This document shows positions 36,872-44,103 of a stretch of 64,000 nucleotides of DNA, one piece after another. The notes beneath the pieces are model-generated. The model did not search any database, was not told where the DNA came from, and saw nothing but the letters and a program-made list of their open reading frames with translations. The first letter of the stretch is position 1; every line of letters starts with the position of its first letter. The DNA comes from Nocardioides alpinus (GTDB lineage Bacteria; Actinomycetota; Actinomycetes; Propionibacteriales; Nocardioidaceae), in contig NZ_FOKC01000015.1 of the NCBI RefSeq assembly GCF_900112035.1, positions 1-64,000 on the forward strand, written 5' to 3'. A program made the position numbers and the translations under genes.

Positions 36872-38197
36872 ATGCGCCGCACCCACGCCCTCGTCCCGCT
36901 GATCGCCCTGGTGGCGCCGCTGGGGATCGTCATGGGGGCCGCCGGATCCGCTGCAGCCGAGACCACCTGCGACGGGAAGGACCCCACCGTCGTCGCGGTC
37001 GCTGGCACACCGACGACCGGGACAGCCGGCGACGACGTCATCCTGGGCACCGCACTCGGCGACGTCATCGACGGTGGCGCCGGCAACGACACCATCTGCG
37101 GGCTCGACGGGCGCGACACGTTGATCGGCGGCCCGGGCAACGACCGGCTCTTCGGTGGCCTCGACGGCGAGTACTTCTCCGACGACTCCTACGAGGGCGA
37201 CCTCCTGGTGCCCGGCCCCGGCGACGACCACGTCGACCTCGGCGACGACCCCCAGTCCGCCGGCGGGTCGGCCGACGGTGGGCCCGGTGACTACGACCGG
37301 GTGTCCTACCGCGACGCCGCCGGCCCGGTCGCGGTGGACTTCTCGACCGGTCGGGCGACGGGTGAGGGGACCGACACGATCGCGGTGCCGCCCTACTCCG
37401 GCGGCATCGTGGGCACCGCGTTCGACGACGTCCTCGTCGGGTCGGACGCGCGCGACACCATCCAGGGTGGGGGTGGGGACGACCGCATCTTCGGACGTGG
37501 CGGCGACGACACCCTCGAGCCGGACCGGGTCGGACCGCGGACCATGCAGCAGCACGACCCCACCCTCGCCCCCGGCGATGACGTCGTACGGGCCGGCGGC
37601 GGCGCCGACTACGTGTTCTCCCGCCTCGGTAGGGACCGCGTCCTCGGCGAGGAGGGCCAGGACGTCCTGTTCGGTGAGGGCCGTGGGAGCGACCTGGGAG
37701 GTGGCGACGGCAAGGACTACTTCGAAGCGGGCGATCGGGTGAGCGTGCACGGTGGCGGTGGTCGGGACGAGATCAACGCCGTGGTGGGTCGGCGCAAGGG
37801 CCATGAGGTCGACGCGGGCCCCGGGCGTGACGTCGTACGCCTGACCGCACCGAAGGCGACCTTCGACCCGGGCACCCGCTGGGTCGTCGACGTCCCGCGG
37901 GAGAAGATCACCGCGGACGGTCGGAAGCGCCTCGTCTACCAGGGCGCGGAGGACCTCAGCTTCTCCGCGCCGCGGGGCCGGTTGACCTTCCACGGGGGCG
38001 CCGGACAGGACTCCCTCTACGCCGGCGCCAACCTGCGGATCAAGGCCTTCGGCCGGCAGGGTCGCGACAACCTGGTGGGCGGGAGGTTCGCCGACCTGCT
38101 CGACGGAGGTCCCGGTCGCGACATCCTGCGCGGTGATGCGGGGCGGGACCGTTGCCTCAACGGCGAGACCGTGCGCCAGTGCGAGGTCAGGCGCTGA
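36872..38197 (+). CDS. Secreted RTX-like calcium-binding repeat protein
   Basis: A 441-residue protein with a signal peptide (MRRTHALVPLIALVAPLGIV, cleavage after about residue 28) and glycine/aspartate-rich nonapeptide repeats of the hemolysin-type: GGAGNDTICGLDGRDTLIGG in the first 90 residues, again near residue 205, and near the C terminus. A region of lower repeat density spans about residues 240-400. Such repeats bind calcium outside the cell and fold into beta-rolls. No type I export genes are near; the Sec signal is enough in Gram-positives. A GGAGGAG site precedes the ATG. Confidence 0.8.
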   Translation: MRRTHALVPLIALVAPLGIVMGAAGSAAAETTCDGKDPTVVAVAGTPTTGTAGDDVILGTALGDVIDGGAGNDTICGLDGRDTLIGGPGNDRLFGGLDGEYFSDDSYEGDLLVPGPGDDHVDLGDDPQSAGGSADGGPGDYDRVSYRDAAGPVAVDFSTGRATGEGTDTIAVPPYSGGIVGTAFDDVLVGSDARDTIQGGGGDDRIFGRGGDDTLEPDRVGPRTMQQHDPTLAPGDDVVRAGGGADYVFSRLGRDRVLGEEGQDVLFGEGRGSDLGGGDGKDYFEAGDRVSVHGGGGRDEINAVVGRRKGHEVDAGPGRDVVRLTAPKATFDPGTRWVVDVPREKITADGRKRLVYQGAEDLSFSAPRGRLTFHGGAGQDSLYAGANLRIKAFGRQGRDNLVGGRFADLLDGGPGRDILRGDAGRDRCLNGETVRQCEVRR

Positions 38198-38240
38198 CCT
38201 TTGTGGCGTCGATGAAATGGCGGCTGCGCCGTACGTAACG

Positions 38241-38276
38241 TTGCGGGTACGTACCATGTCTGGTACGTTGCGGGTA
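38241..38276 (+). promoter_or_regulatory. Leaderless promoter with internal operator for the ArsR gene
   Basis: TTGCGG (38241-38246) and TACGTT (38264-38269) are separated by 17 bases; transcription would begin at or near the ATG at 38276. CGTACCA (38250-38256) and TGGTACG (38261-38267) form a perfect inverted repeat between the two boxes, and ACGTTGCGGGTA occurs twice (38238 and 38265). No ribosome binding site precedes the ATG, which agrees with a leaderless mRNA. The repeat is the likely ArsR operator. Confidence 0.6.
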
Positions 38277-38605
38277 TGGACGCGGTACTGCAGGCGCTGG
38301 GGGACGGGAGCCGGCGCACGATGCTGGAGATCCTCCGCGACCACCCGGCGACGGTCACCGAGCTGGCCGACGCGCTGCCGATCGCGCGACCCGGTGTCTC
38401 ACGCCACCTGCGGGTGCTGCGCGAGGCGGGCCTGGTGTCGGTCGAGCAGGATGCGCAGCGCCGCATCTACAGCCTCCGCCCGGAGGCACTGGTCGAGGTC
38501 GACGCGTGGCTGGAGTCCTACCGGTCGCTGTGGCAGCACCGGCTCGATGCCTTGCACACCGAGGTCGCGCGCGGGACGTCGCGACGCACGAAGGAGCAGT
38601 CGTGA
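38276..38605 (+). CDS. ArsR-family winged-helix repressor
   Basis: A 109-residue protein with a winged helix spanning residues about 5-85 (LGDGSRRTMLEILRDHPATV, recognition helix ARPGVSRHLRVLREAG). It belongs to the SdpR/AHSA1-linked ArsR group, not the metal-sensing subgroup, since no Cys pair is present. It is coupled by GTGA to an AHSA1-type gene and to a PfkB-kinase gene, and probably represses all three through the operator at 38250-38267. Confidence 0.85.
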   Translation: MDAVLQALGDGSRRTMLEILRDHPATVTELADALPIARPGVSRHLRVLREAGLVSVEQDAQRRIYSLRPEALVEVDAWLESYRSLWQHRLDALHTEVARGTSRRTKEQS

Positions 38606-39096
38606 AGATCCTGGCAACCCTGCACCGGCTCGACGAGACCAGGGGAGCGGTGCGCGTGGAGGACGTCTACGCCACCGACATCGAGGACCTGTGGGAGGCG
38701 TGCACCCGGCCCGAGCGCCTCGCTCGCTGGATCGCGAGCGTCTCGGGTGACCTCGAGGTGGGCGGCGCCTTCACGGCCCGGTTCACCAGCGGGTGGGAGG
38801 GCAACGGACGCGTCGACGTCTGCGAGCGACCGCACCGCCTGGTGCTGACGACCTGGGAGGACGAAGCGGCCGACCAGGAGTCGACGATCGAGGCCACCCT
38901 CTCCGAGGTGGAGGGCGGCACACGGCTGGTGATCGAGGAACGAGGGGTGCCGCTGGACCAGCTCGCGACGTACGGTGCCGGCTGGCAGGTGCACGCCGAG
39001 GACCTGGCCGCACACGTGGCGGGGAGCGCGCGGGACGAGGACGAGGCGCGCTGGGTGGACATGGTGCCGACCTATCGGGAGATGCTGGGGGCATGA
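38602..39096 (+). CDS. AHSA1/SRPBCC-domain protein
   Basis: A 164-residue START-like (SRPBCC) protein with the AHSA1 pattern: DIEDLWEACTRPERLARWIA near residue 27-46 and LVLTTWEDEA in the middle. Such proteins bind a small hydrophobic ligand and typically travel with an ArsR repressor as here. The GTG start at 38602 has AAGGAG six bases upstream within the end of the ArsR gene. It overlaps the kinase gene by ATGA. Confidence 0.85.
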   Translation: MKILATLHRLDETRGAVRVEDVYATDIEDLWEACTRPERLARWIASVSGDLEVGGAFTARFTSGWEGNGRVDVCERPHRLVLTTWEDEAADQESTIEATLSEVEGGTRLVIEERGVPLDQLATYGAGWQVHAEDLAAHVAGSARDEDEARWVDMVPTYREMLGA

Positions 39097-39947
39097 CGCC
39101 CCGTGTCCTCGTCGTGGGCCCCGCCAGCTGCAACGAGATCATCCACCTCGCCGCCCTGCCGGAGGCCGTCCCGGGGACCCACTTCGCCGAGCGCTCATGG
39201 GCGACCCTGGGCGGCACCTCGGCCGGCAAGGCGCTCAACCTCGCGAGCCTCGGTGCCGACGTCACCCTGCTGACGGTGCTCGGCACCGACGACGTGGCGA
39301 GGCGCGTACGTCGTTCGCTCGAGGCGGCGGGCGTGCGCGTGATCAGCCGCGAGAGCCGTAGCGGGCTCTGCGAGCGCCACGTGAACCTGATGGCCGCAGG
39401 GGAGCGGGTCTCGATCTACGCCCACCTCCCCGAACCCGTCGCCGAGTGGACCCGTGCAGATGCCGCCGAGCACCTGGCGGGGAAGGACGTCGTCGTGGCC
39501 GATCTGGCGTGGCACGCCCGGCCCTGGGTCGCGTGGGCGCAGGACGCCGGCGTACCTGCGTGGACCGACCTGCACGACTTCGACGGCAGATCCGCCTTCC
39601 ACGCGGCCTTCGCACTGGCCGACCACGTCCAGCTCTCGTCCGTCGCCATGCCCGGGTGGCGCGACTTCGCCGAGCGGTCCGCAGCCGACGGCACCTCGGT
39701 CGTCGTCACGCACGGCGCTGCCGGCTCGGCTGCTGTGGGTCCTGACGGCACCTGGGCCGAGGTGCCGGGTGCATCGCTGGACGTCGACGACACCAACGGC
39801 GCCGGCGACGCGTTCTTCGCCGGCTTCCTGGTGGCTCGTCTCGCCGGCGCCGACCTGACCGCGGCGCTGCACGCCGGGGCGGCCCAGGCGGCTGTGTGCC
39901 TCGCGGGTCCACACCTGGCAGGGGAGGTCGGCGGTCTCGAGGCGTGA
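39093..39947 (+). CDS. PfkB-family carbohydrate kinase
   Basis: A 284-residue ribokinase-like protein. The C-terminal PfkB signature DDTNGAGDAFFAGFL holds the catalytic Asp and anion hole, and ATLGGTSAGKALNLASLGAD gives the N-terminal signature region. It phosphorylates a sugar or nucleoside, not identifiable from sequence. It ends the ArsR-AHSA1-PfkB operon through an ATGA overlap. A 373-bp damaged region follows. Confidence 0.85.
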   Translation: MTPRVLVVGPASCNEIIHLAALPEAVPGTHFAERSWATLGGTSAGKALNLASLGADVTLLTVLGTDDVARRVRRSLEAAGVRVISRESRSGLCERHVNLMAAGERVSIYAHLPEPVAEWTRADAAEHLAGKDVVVADLAWHARPWVAWAQDAGVPAWTDLHDFDGRSAFHAAFALADHVQLSSVAMPGWRDFAERSAADGTSVVVTHGAAGSAAVGPDGTWAEVPGASLDVDDTNGAGDAFFAGFLVARLAGADLTAALHAGAAQAAVCLAGPHLAGEVGGLEA

Positions 39948-39966
39948 GGGCGGCTCGATCTGTGCA

Positions 39967-39985
39967 AACTGACATAATGTCAGTT
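39967..39985. repeat. Perfect palindrome, operator-like
   Basis: AACTGACATAATGTCAGTT is an exact 9-bp inverted repeat around a single A. Its A/T content contrasts with the surroundings. TGACAT-N-ATGTCA-like sites are common as autoregulatory operators of small DNA-binding proteins including antitoxins. No intact regulator gene is next to it, so it may be an orphan operator. Confidence 0.5.
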
Positions 39986-40025
39986 ATCGGCGATATTTCC
40001 AGGGGCGACGGAAGTCAGCACCGGA

Positions 40026-40068
40026 TCGTGGAGCTCGTGAGTCGTGAGGCGGCTCGCGAGCTCCACGA
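40026..40068. terminator. Hairpin, possible terminator
   Basis: TCGTGGAGCTCG (40026-40037) and CGAGCTCCACGA (40057-40068) pair perfectly over 12 bp with a 19-base loop. It lies between the PfkB gene and the minus-strand toxin remnant and may terminate either direction. There is no T run. Confidence 0.4.
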
Positions 40069-40075
40069 CGTTCGT

Positions 40076-40225
40076 TCAGGTGGGCCGCGCCCAGGCGTCG
40101 GATCCCCACAGTCGGGCCTGTGGTCGATGGCCGGCCGAGTCGAGCAGTCCGAGGTCCCGCACGGGCCCGATCCCGAGGTCCTCCGCCAGTGTCAGCAGGT
40201 CCTCGAGCGACAGGTAGGTGGTCAC
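40076..40225 (-). pseudogene. Truncated Doc/Fic-type toxin
   Basis: Starting at GTG 40225 the frame reads VTTYLSLEDLLTLAEDLG, then GPVRDLGLLDSA and GSDAW before a premature stop at residue 49. This matches the N-terminal third of death-on-curing (Doc) toxins, which are about 125 residues. The catalytic HxFxxGNKR-type Fic motif is entirely missing, so it cannot be active. The GTGA overlap with the upstream antitoxin fragment is the normal two-gene junction. Confidence 0.65.
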
Positions 40226-40320
40226 TCGCCGAGTCGTCGCAGCACGTCCGCGTACCTCGTGCGCATCCGTGCTGAAGCATCGCGAACCGCAGCGTCATGG
40301 GCGCGACGGTCGACGTATCG
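40222..40320 (-). pseudogene. C-terminal remnant of a Doc-partner antitoxin
   Basis: A 32-codon open stretch reading YVDRRAHDAAVRDAS and ending RYADVLRRLGE, which resembles the C-terminal toxin-neutralising tail of RHH/Phd-type antitoxins. It has no start of its own: the preceding in-frame codon is the stop of the phosphoesterase gene at 40321. Its stop overlaps the toxin remnant GTG by four bases. The N-terminal DNA-binding part has been lost, probably by a deletion that joined this tail to the neighbouring gene. Confidence 0.5.
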
Positions 40321-40671
40321 TCAGGGCTGTTCCTTGGTCAGGTGCAGCAGCCACTGCTTCCCTCCGGTGTGGATCAGGGCGAACCGGCGTACGGCGTTGC
40401 GCCCGTGCAGCGAGAAGACGATGCGGCGCTCGTCCCGGTCATGTTCGTGCCAGGTGCCCGTGTCGGCGATCGACTTGTGCTCGTCCTCGAAGTCGACGTG
40501 GTCGAGCTCGTGGTCGTCGACCGCGATCGCCAACCGGTCGTGCGCCGGGTCGTCGGGCAGTCCCTTGGGCACCGCCCAGCTGCGCAGCACGCCGTCCTCC
40601 TCGAGCCGCAGGTCGAAGTGCGGGCTCGGGCGACGGTGGTCGTGGAGTACGAAGCGGGCCTGGGACGCCAT
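40321..40671 (-). CDS. Stand-alone LigD-type 3'-phosphoesterase domain
   Basis: A 116-residue protein matching the phosphoesterase domain of bacterial LigD: RFVLHDHRRPSPHFDLRLEE holds the metal-binding His and Asp, and GVLRSWAVPKGLPDDP the conserved core. This domain removes 3'-phosphates or ribonucleotides during non-homologous end joining. No ligase, polymerase or Ku is adjacent. I chose ATG 40671; GTG 40677 is two codons upstream. Its stop abuts the antitoxin remnant in the same frame, so its last residues may derive from a junction. Confidence 0.8.
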   Translation of the reverse strand: MASQARFVLHDHRRPSPHFDLRLEEDGVLRSWAVPKGLPDDPAHDRLAIAVDDHELDHVDFEDEHKSIADTGTWHEHDRDERRIVFSLHGRNAVRRFALIHTGGKQWLLHLTKEQP

Positions 40672-40756
40672 GGGCACGACTGTGCCACGAGGCGCGGGAA
40701 CCCTGGTGCCGCACCGTGCGTTGAACGTCTGCCCTCATCGCCTCCGAAAGGACCTC

Positions 40757-41365
40757 ATGCTGCCCTCCCCCGTCGACCAGGCCGAACGACTGATCTCCCT
40801 CGGCGTGCACACGTACGCCGACCTCTCCGCCGATGAGCTCCGCGCCACAGCGACGACGTGCCCGGACGGCCTGCTCGTCACGCCGGCGCCCGCCTCGCAG
40901 CTCGCGCCGCTCCTGGGCCGCGGTGACAAGCCCGGGTTCGTGGTGGAGGACATGACCGACGTCGACGCGTTCCTCCCGACGGACGCCTCCCCCGTTCCGC
41001 CGACGTCGTACGTCATCACCGGCCTCGATCGCGGCGACGTGTACGCCAACCGGACCCCGGACGAGTGCCTCCCAGAGATCCTCGCTGCCGGCCGCTCACC
41101 ACTCACCCTCGGCGAGGGCATCCACTGGCTCCTCCAGGCACCCGAGGTGCTGGAGCGCAACCACTGCTTCATGACGATCGGCTCTCGGTTGCGCCGGGCG
41201 AACGGGTCGTACGACGCCCGCACGCCGGCGCTGTGGATCAGCAACGGCACCGGGCGCGACGGCCGCGAGCGCAAGGACGCACCGAAGGTCGGCTGGTGCT
41301 GGTGGGGCAACCGGCACACGTGGCTCGGGATGGCCTCCTGCGCCACGCGGGCTCCGCTCGGCTGA
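40757..41365 (+). CDS. DUF5701-like protein
   Basis: A 202-residue protein of unknown function. LTLGEGIHWLLQAPEVLERN, ALWISNGTGRDGRERKDAPK and GWCWWGNRHTWLGMASC resemble the actinobacterial DUF5701 family, a recall-based match. There is no signal peptide or membrane segment. The Trp/Cys-rich C terminus is distinctive. An AAAGGACC site precedes the ATG. It is convergent with the kinase gene with a single base between stops. Confidence 0.65.
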   Translation: MLPSPVDQAERLISLGVHTYADLSADELRATATTCPDGLLVTPAPASQLAPLLGRGDKPGFVVEDMTDVDAFLPTDASPVPPTSYVITGLDRGDVYANRTPDECLPEILAAGRSPLTLGEGIHWLLQAPEVLERNHCFMTIGSRLRRANGSYDARTPALWISNGTGRDGRERKDAPKVGWCWWGNRHTWLGMASCATRAPLG

Positions 41366-41366
41366 G

Positions 41367-41897
41367 TCACGGCTCCCAGGCGAGCACTGCGTCGCGGAGC
41401 GCCTCGGGACCTGCGGCGCTGTCGAGCGTGAGGACCGGTCGACCGACACCGGCCAGCCACTCCTGGTGCGCCCTCAGGGTCCGGCCGGCGAACTGTGGGT
41501 CGTCGTAGCCGCGCGCCCAGGTGAGGAACTCCTCCCACGCCACCGGGTCGAAGGTCTGTCCCTCCTGGCGCAGCACCTCGCGGGCGTGCAGCCGTCGCAT
41601 CCGCTCGTCGGGATCGAGGGTCAGGAAGACCACCGCGTCGCACGCGGCCACGACCTCCGCGCCCCACCCCATCATCGAGCCCGAGAGCACCCATGCCTCC
41701 CGAGGGACGAACACCTGCTGCATGAGGGCGGTCCGCTCGGCCTCGGCACGCTTCGCGACGTAGGGCGGGTCACTGGGCACCCAGAAGTAGTCGTCGGCGT
41801 CCGCGTGCGGCACCGACCAGTACGACGCCAGCGTGCGCGCCAGCGTCGTCGTACCCGACCCGCTGGCCCCCACCACGTGCAGGCGGCAGCGCCGCAT
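41367..41897 (-). CDS. P-loop kinase-like protein (adenylate-kinase-related)
   Basis: A 176-residue NTPase with GASGSGTTTLARTLA near residues 10-24. The P-loop has Thr in place of the usual Lys, which is normal for this adenylate-kinase-related group. DADDYFWVPSDPPYVAKRAE follows as a lid-like segment. It may phosphorylate a small molecule; the substrate is unknown. The start is coupled to the thioesterase-like gene stop (TGATG at 41895-41899), forming an operon with that gene and mmuM. Confidence 0.75.
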   Translation of the reverse strand: MRRCRLHVVGASGSGTTTLARTLASYWSVPHADADDYFWVPSDPPYVAKRAEAERTALMQQVFVPREAWVLSGSMMGWGAEVVAACDAVVFLTLDPDERMRRLHAREVLRQEGQTFDPVAWEEFLTWARGYDDPQFAGRTLRAHQEWLAGVGRPVLTLDSAAGPEALRDAVLAWEP

Positions 41898-42346
41898 CAG
41901 AAGCGGCGCAGCTGGTAGGTACCGACGGTCGACGCCACGACCTCGCCCTGCGCGTCCGTCAGCGTGGCCTCCAGCACGAACTCCCCCTTGCCCGTCTCCA
42001 GGGCGTCGCGACGCACCCGCGCGACCTCCTCGTCGGCGAGGAACGCCGAGGCACGTACGACGCCCAGCGCGGGTCGGCGGAACCGGATGGTCGACTCCTT
42101 GACCAGGGGCACGAAGCCGGCGAGCTCGCCCTCGAGGTCGAAGGTGCTCAATGCCAGGATTCCGCCGAGCATCTCGGCGACGCTGTAGAGCGAGCCGGCG
42201 TAGGTCACACCGAAGTGGTTGACGTTGGGCTCGGGTGGCAGCTCGGCGACGGCCCTGCCCGACGAGGCCTCGAGGACCCGGATGCCCATCGCGTCGAGGA
42301 TCGGGACGGAGGACGGGCGCGTGGACGCGCCGGCGTCGGACGTCAT
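41897..42346 (-). CDS. DUF4442 hotdog-fold thioesterase-like protein
   Basis: A 149-residue hotdog-fold protein with NVNHFGVTYAGSLYSVAEML, the helix region of PaaI/DUF4442 thioesterases, and a C-terminal beta strand ending TVGTYQLRRF. It probably hydrolyses an acyl-CoA; no catalytic residue can be assigned firmly. It overlaps the homocysteine methyltransferase gene (ATGA) upstream and the kinase gene (TGATG) downstream. Confidence 0.7.
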   Translation of the reverse strand: MTSDAGASTRPSSVPILDAMGIRVLEASSGRAVAELPPEPNVNHFGVTYAGSLYSVAEMLGGILALSTFDLEGELAGFVPLVKESTIRFRRPALGVVRASAFLADEEVARVRRDALETGKGEFVLEATLTDAQGEVVASTVGTYQLRRF

Positions 42347-43254
42347 GGCACGAGCGTCGCGCGCAGTGACGAGATGTCGGCCGGTCCCACCCGGCAGCAC
42401 CCGCCCACGAGCCGGGCGCCGGCAGCGACCCAGGCCGACACGTCTGCCGGCTCGAAGGCCGAGCGCCCCGTCCACGACCGGGCCTCGGCGTCCCAGGCCT
42501 GGCCGGAGTTCGGGTAGACGACGGCCGGCCCAGCCGCCCCCGCCAGCGCCACCGCGCGTCCGGCATCGGCGGGAGTGGTGCAGTTGATCCCGACCGCGAG
42601 GACCTCGGCGACGTCGGCCGCCATCGCGTACGCCTCCTCGAGCGGCTCGCCGGCGCGGGTCCGTCCGTCGGCGGCCGACAGGGACAGCCAGGCCGGGACG
42701 CCGGTGCCGTCGAGCTCCGCCAGCACGGCCTCGACCTCGGCGAGGCAGGGCACGGTCTCGATGGCCAGCACGTCGGCGCCCTCTCCGACGGTGGACGCCA
42801 GCACGTCGAGCCGCGGCCGGTGGAAGGCGCGCAGCCCGGCGACGTCGAGGTCGTAGTCGCCGCGGTACTCCGAGCCGTCGGCCAGCACCGCGCCGTACGG
42901 GCCCACCGAGGCCGCGACCCACCCGGCGGGCGCCACCTCGTCCCGCGCCGCGGCGGCGAGGGCGACGCTGCGCCTCAGCAGCAGCCCGACCTCGTCGCGG
43001 TCGGCGCCGACGGCACCGAAGCCCTCGAACGACACCTGGTAGGACGCGGTCGTGGCCACCTGGGCACCCGCGAGGAAGAACTCGCGGTGCGCCGCCTCGA
43101 TGGCGCCCGGGTCGTCGCGCAGCAGGCGCGCGGACCACAGGTCGGAGGACAGGTCGTGTCCGTGCTGCTCGAGGAGCGTGGCGAGCCCGCCGTCGAGGAC
43201 GACGGGGCGGTCAGCGATGGCTGAGCGGAGGTCGGTGCGGCTCATGCGCACCAT
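42343..43254 (-). CDS. mmuM: Homocysteine S-methyltransferase
   Basis: A 303-residue zinc-dependent methyltransferase of the MmuM/BHMT family. VVLDGGLATLLEQHGHDL, GINCTTP and GGCCRVGP carry the substrate region and the three zinc-binding cysteines. It moves a methyl group from S-methylmethionine to homocysteine to make methionine. Either ATG 43254 or ATG 43245 could start it; neither has a strong ribosome binding site. It leads a minus-strand operon with the thioesterase-like and kinase genes and is divergent from the DNA glycosylase gene. Confidence 0.85.
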   Translation of the reverse strand: MVRMSRTDLRSAIADRPVVLDGGLATLLEQHGHDLSSDLWSARLLRDDPGAIEAAHREFFLAGAQVATTASYQVSFEGFGAVGADRDEVGLLLRRSVALAAAARDEVAPAGWVAASVGPYGAVLADGSEYRGDYDLDVAGLRAFHRPRLDVLASTVGEGADVLAIETVPCLAEVEAVLAELDGTGVPAWLSLSAADGRTRAGEPLEEAYAMAADVAEVLAVGINCTTPADAGRAVALAGAAGPAVVYPNSGQAWDAEARSWTGRSAFEPADVSAWVAAGARLVGGCCRVGPADISSLRATLVP

Positions 43255-43307
43255 CGTCGCAGGTGACGTACGGCGTCCGGGTTGGACCGGTCGGACACGA
43301 TCACGGA

Positions 43308-44099
43308 GTGCCAGAGGGACACACCATCCACCGACTCGCGCGCCGCCATGCCCGGCTGCTCGTCGGCCAGCGCGTCACCGCCGACAGCCCGCAGGGCCGC
43401 TTCGAGGACGGCGCACGCCTGCTCGACGGTCGCGTCCTCAGCGCCACCGACGCCTGGGGCAAGCATCTCTTCCACCAGTACGACGACGTGTGGCTGCACG
43501 TGCACCTGGGCCTCTACGGCAAGTTCCGTGACGGGCTGCTGCCCGCACCCGAGGCCCGCGGCGCCCTCCGGCTGCGGCTGGTGGGCGAGGAGCACTGGCT
43601 GGAGCTGCGCGGACCGACCGCGTGCGAGCTCCTCACCGATGCCGAGCGCAAGGTCGTCCTGGCCCGGCTCGGCCCGGACCCGCTGCGCCGCCGTCCCGAC
43701 GCCGACGCCTTCGTGGACCGCGTGCTGCGCAGCCGTGCTCCGATCGGCACGCTGCTGATGGACCAGTCGGTCGTCGCGGGCGTCGGCAACGTCTACCGGG
43801 CCGAGGTGCTGTTCCGCCAGCGCCTCGATCCCTTCCGCCTCGGTCGCGACCACGACGCCGGTGAGCTGCGGGCCGTCTGGGACGACCTCGTCGTGCTGCT
43901 GCGCGCGGGCGTCCGCGCAGGTCGCATCGTCACCACCTCCCCCGACGACCGGGAACGACCCTCCGGGCGGCCCCGGCGGGTGGACTCGCACTACGTCTAC
44001 GGTCGCGCCGGTCTCCCCTGCCGCACCTGCCGCACCCCCGTCCAGGACACGCTGGTCGCGGCGCGGCGGCTGTTCTGGTGCCCGGTCTGCCAGGCCTGA
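43308..44099 (+). CDS. nei: Endonuclease VIII-like DNA glycosylase (Fpg/Nei family)
   Basis: A 263-residue glycosylase/AP lyase. The N terminus MPEGHTIHRLARRH gives catalytic Pro2 and Glu3; GVGNVYRAEVLFRQRLDPF is the helix-two-turn-helix; and CRTCRTPVQDTLVAARRLFW then CPVC is the C-terminal zinc finger. It excises oxidised bases such as oxidised pyrimidines. GTG start with a weak site. It is divergent from mmuM and convergent with the UvrA-like gene four bases downstream. Confidence 0.85.
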   Translation: MPEGHTIHRLARRHARLLVGQRVTADSPQGRFEDGARLLDGRVLSATDAWGKHLFHQYDDVWLHVHLGLYGKFRDGLLPAPEARGALRLRLVGEEHWLELRGPTACELLTDAERKVVLARLGPDPLRRRPDADAFVDRVLRSRAPIGTLLMDQSVVAGVGNVYRAEVLFRQRLDPFRLGRDHDAGELRAVWDDLVVLLRAGVRAGRIVTTSPDDRERPSGRPRRVDSHYVYGRAGLPCRTCRTPVQDTLVAARRLFWCPVCQA

Positions 44100-44103
44100 G
44101 TCC

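Larger units (their letters stand above)
39948..40320. other. Decayed region with toxin-antitoxin remnants
   Basis: About 370 bases without an intact gene. They hold a perfect 19-bp palindrome (39967), a 12-bp-stem hairpin (40026-40068), and minus-strand remnants of a Doc-type toxin (40076-40225) and its antitoxin (40222-40320). The region looks like the scar of a deleted mobile or defence locus. Confidence 0.6.

Noticed and set aside
42343-43254. Riboswitch (SAM or cobalamin) before mmuM
   Set aside because: The gap to the divergent gene is only 53 bases and shows no aptamer consensus.
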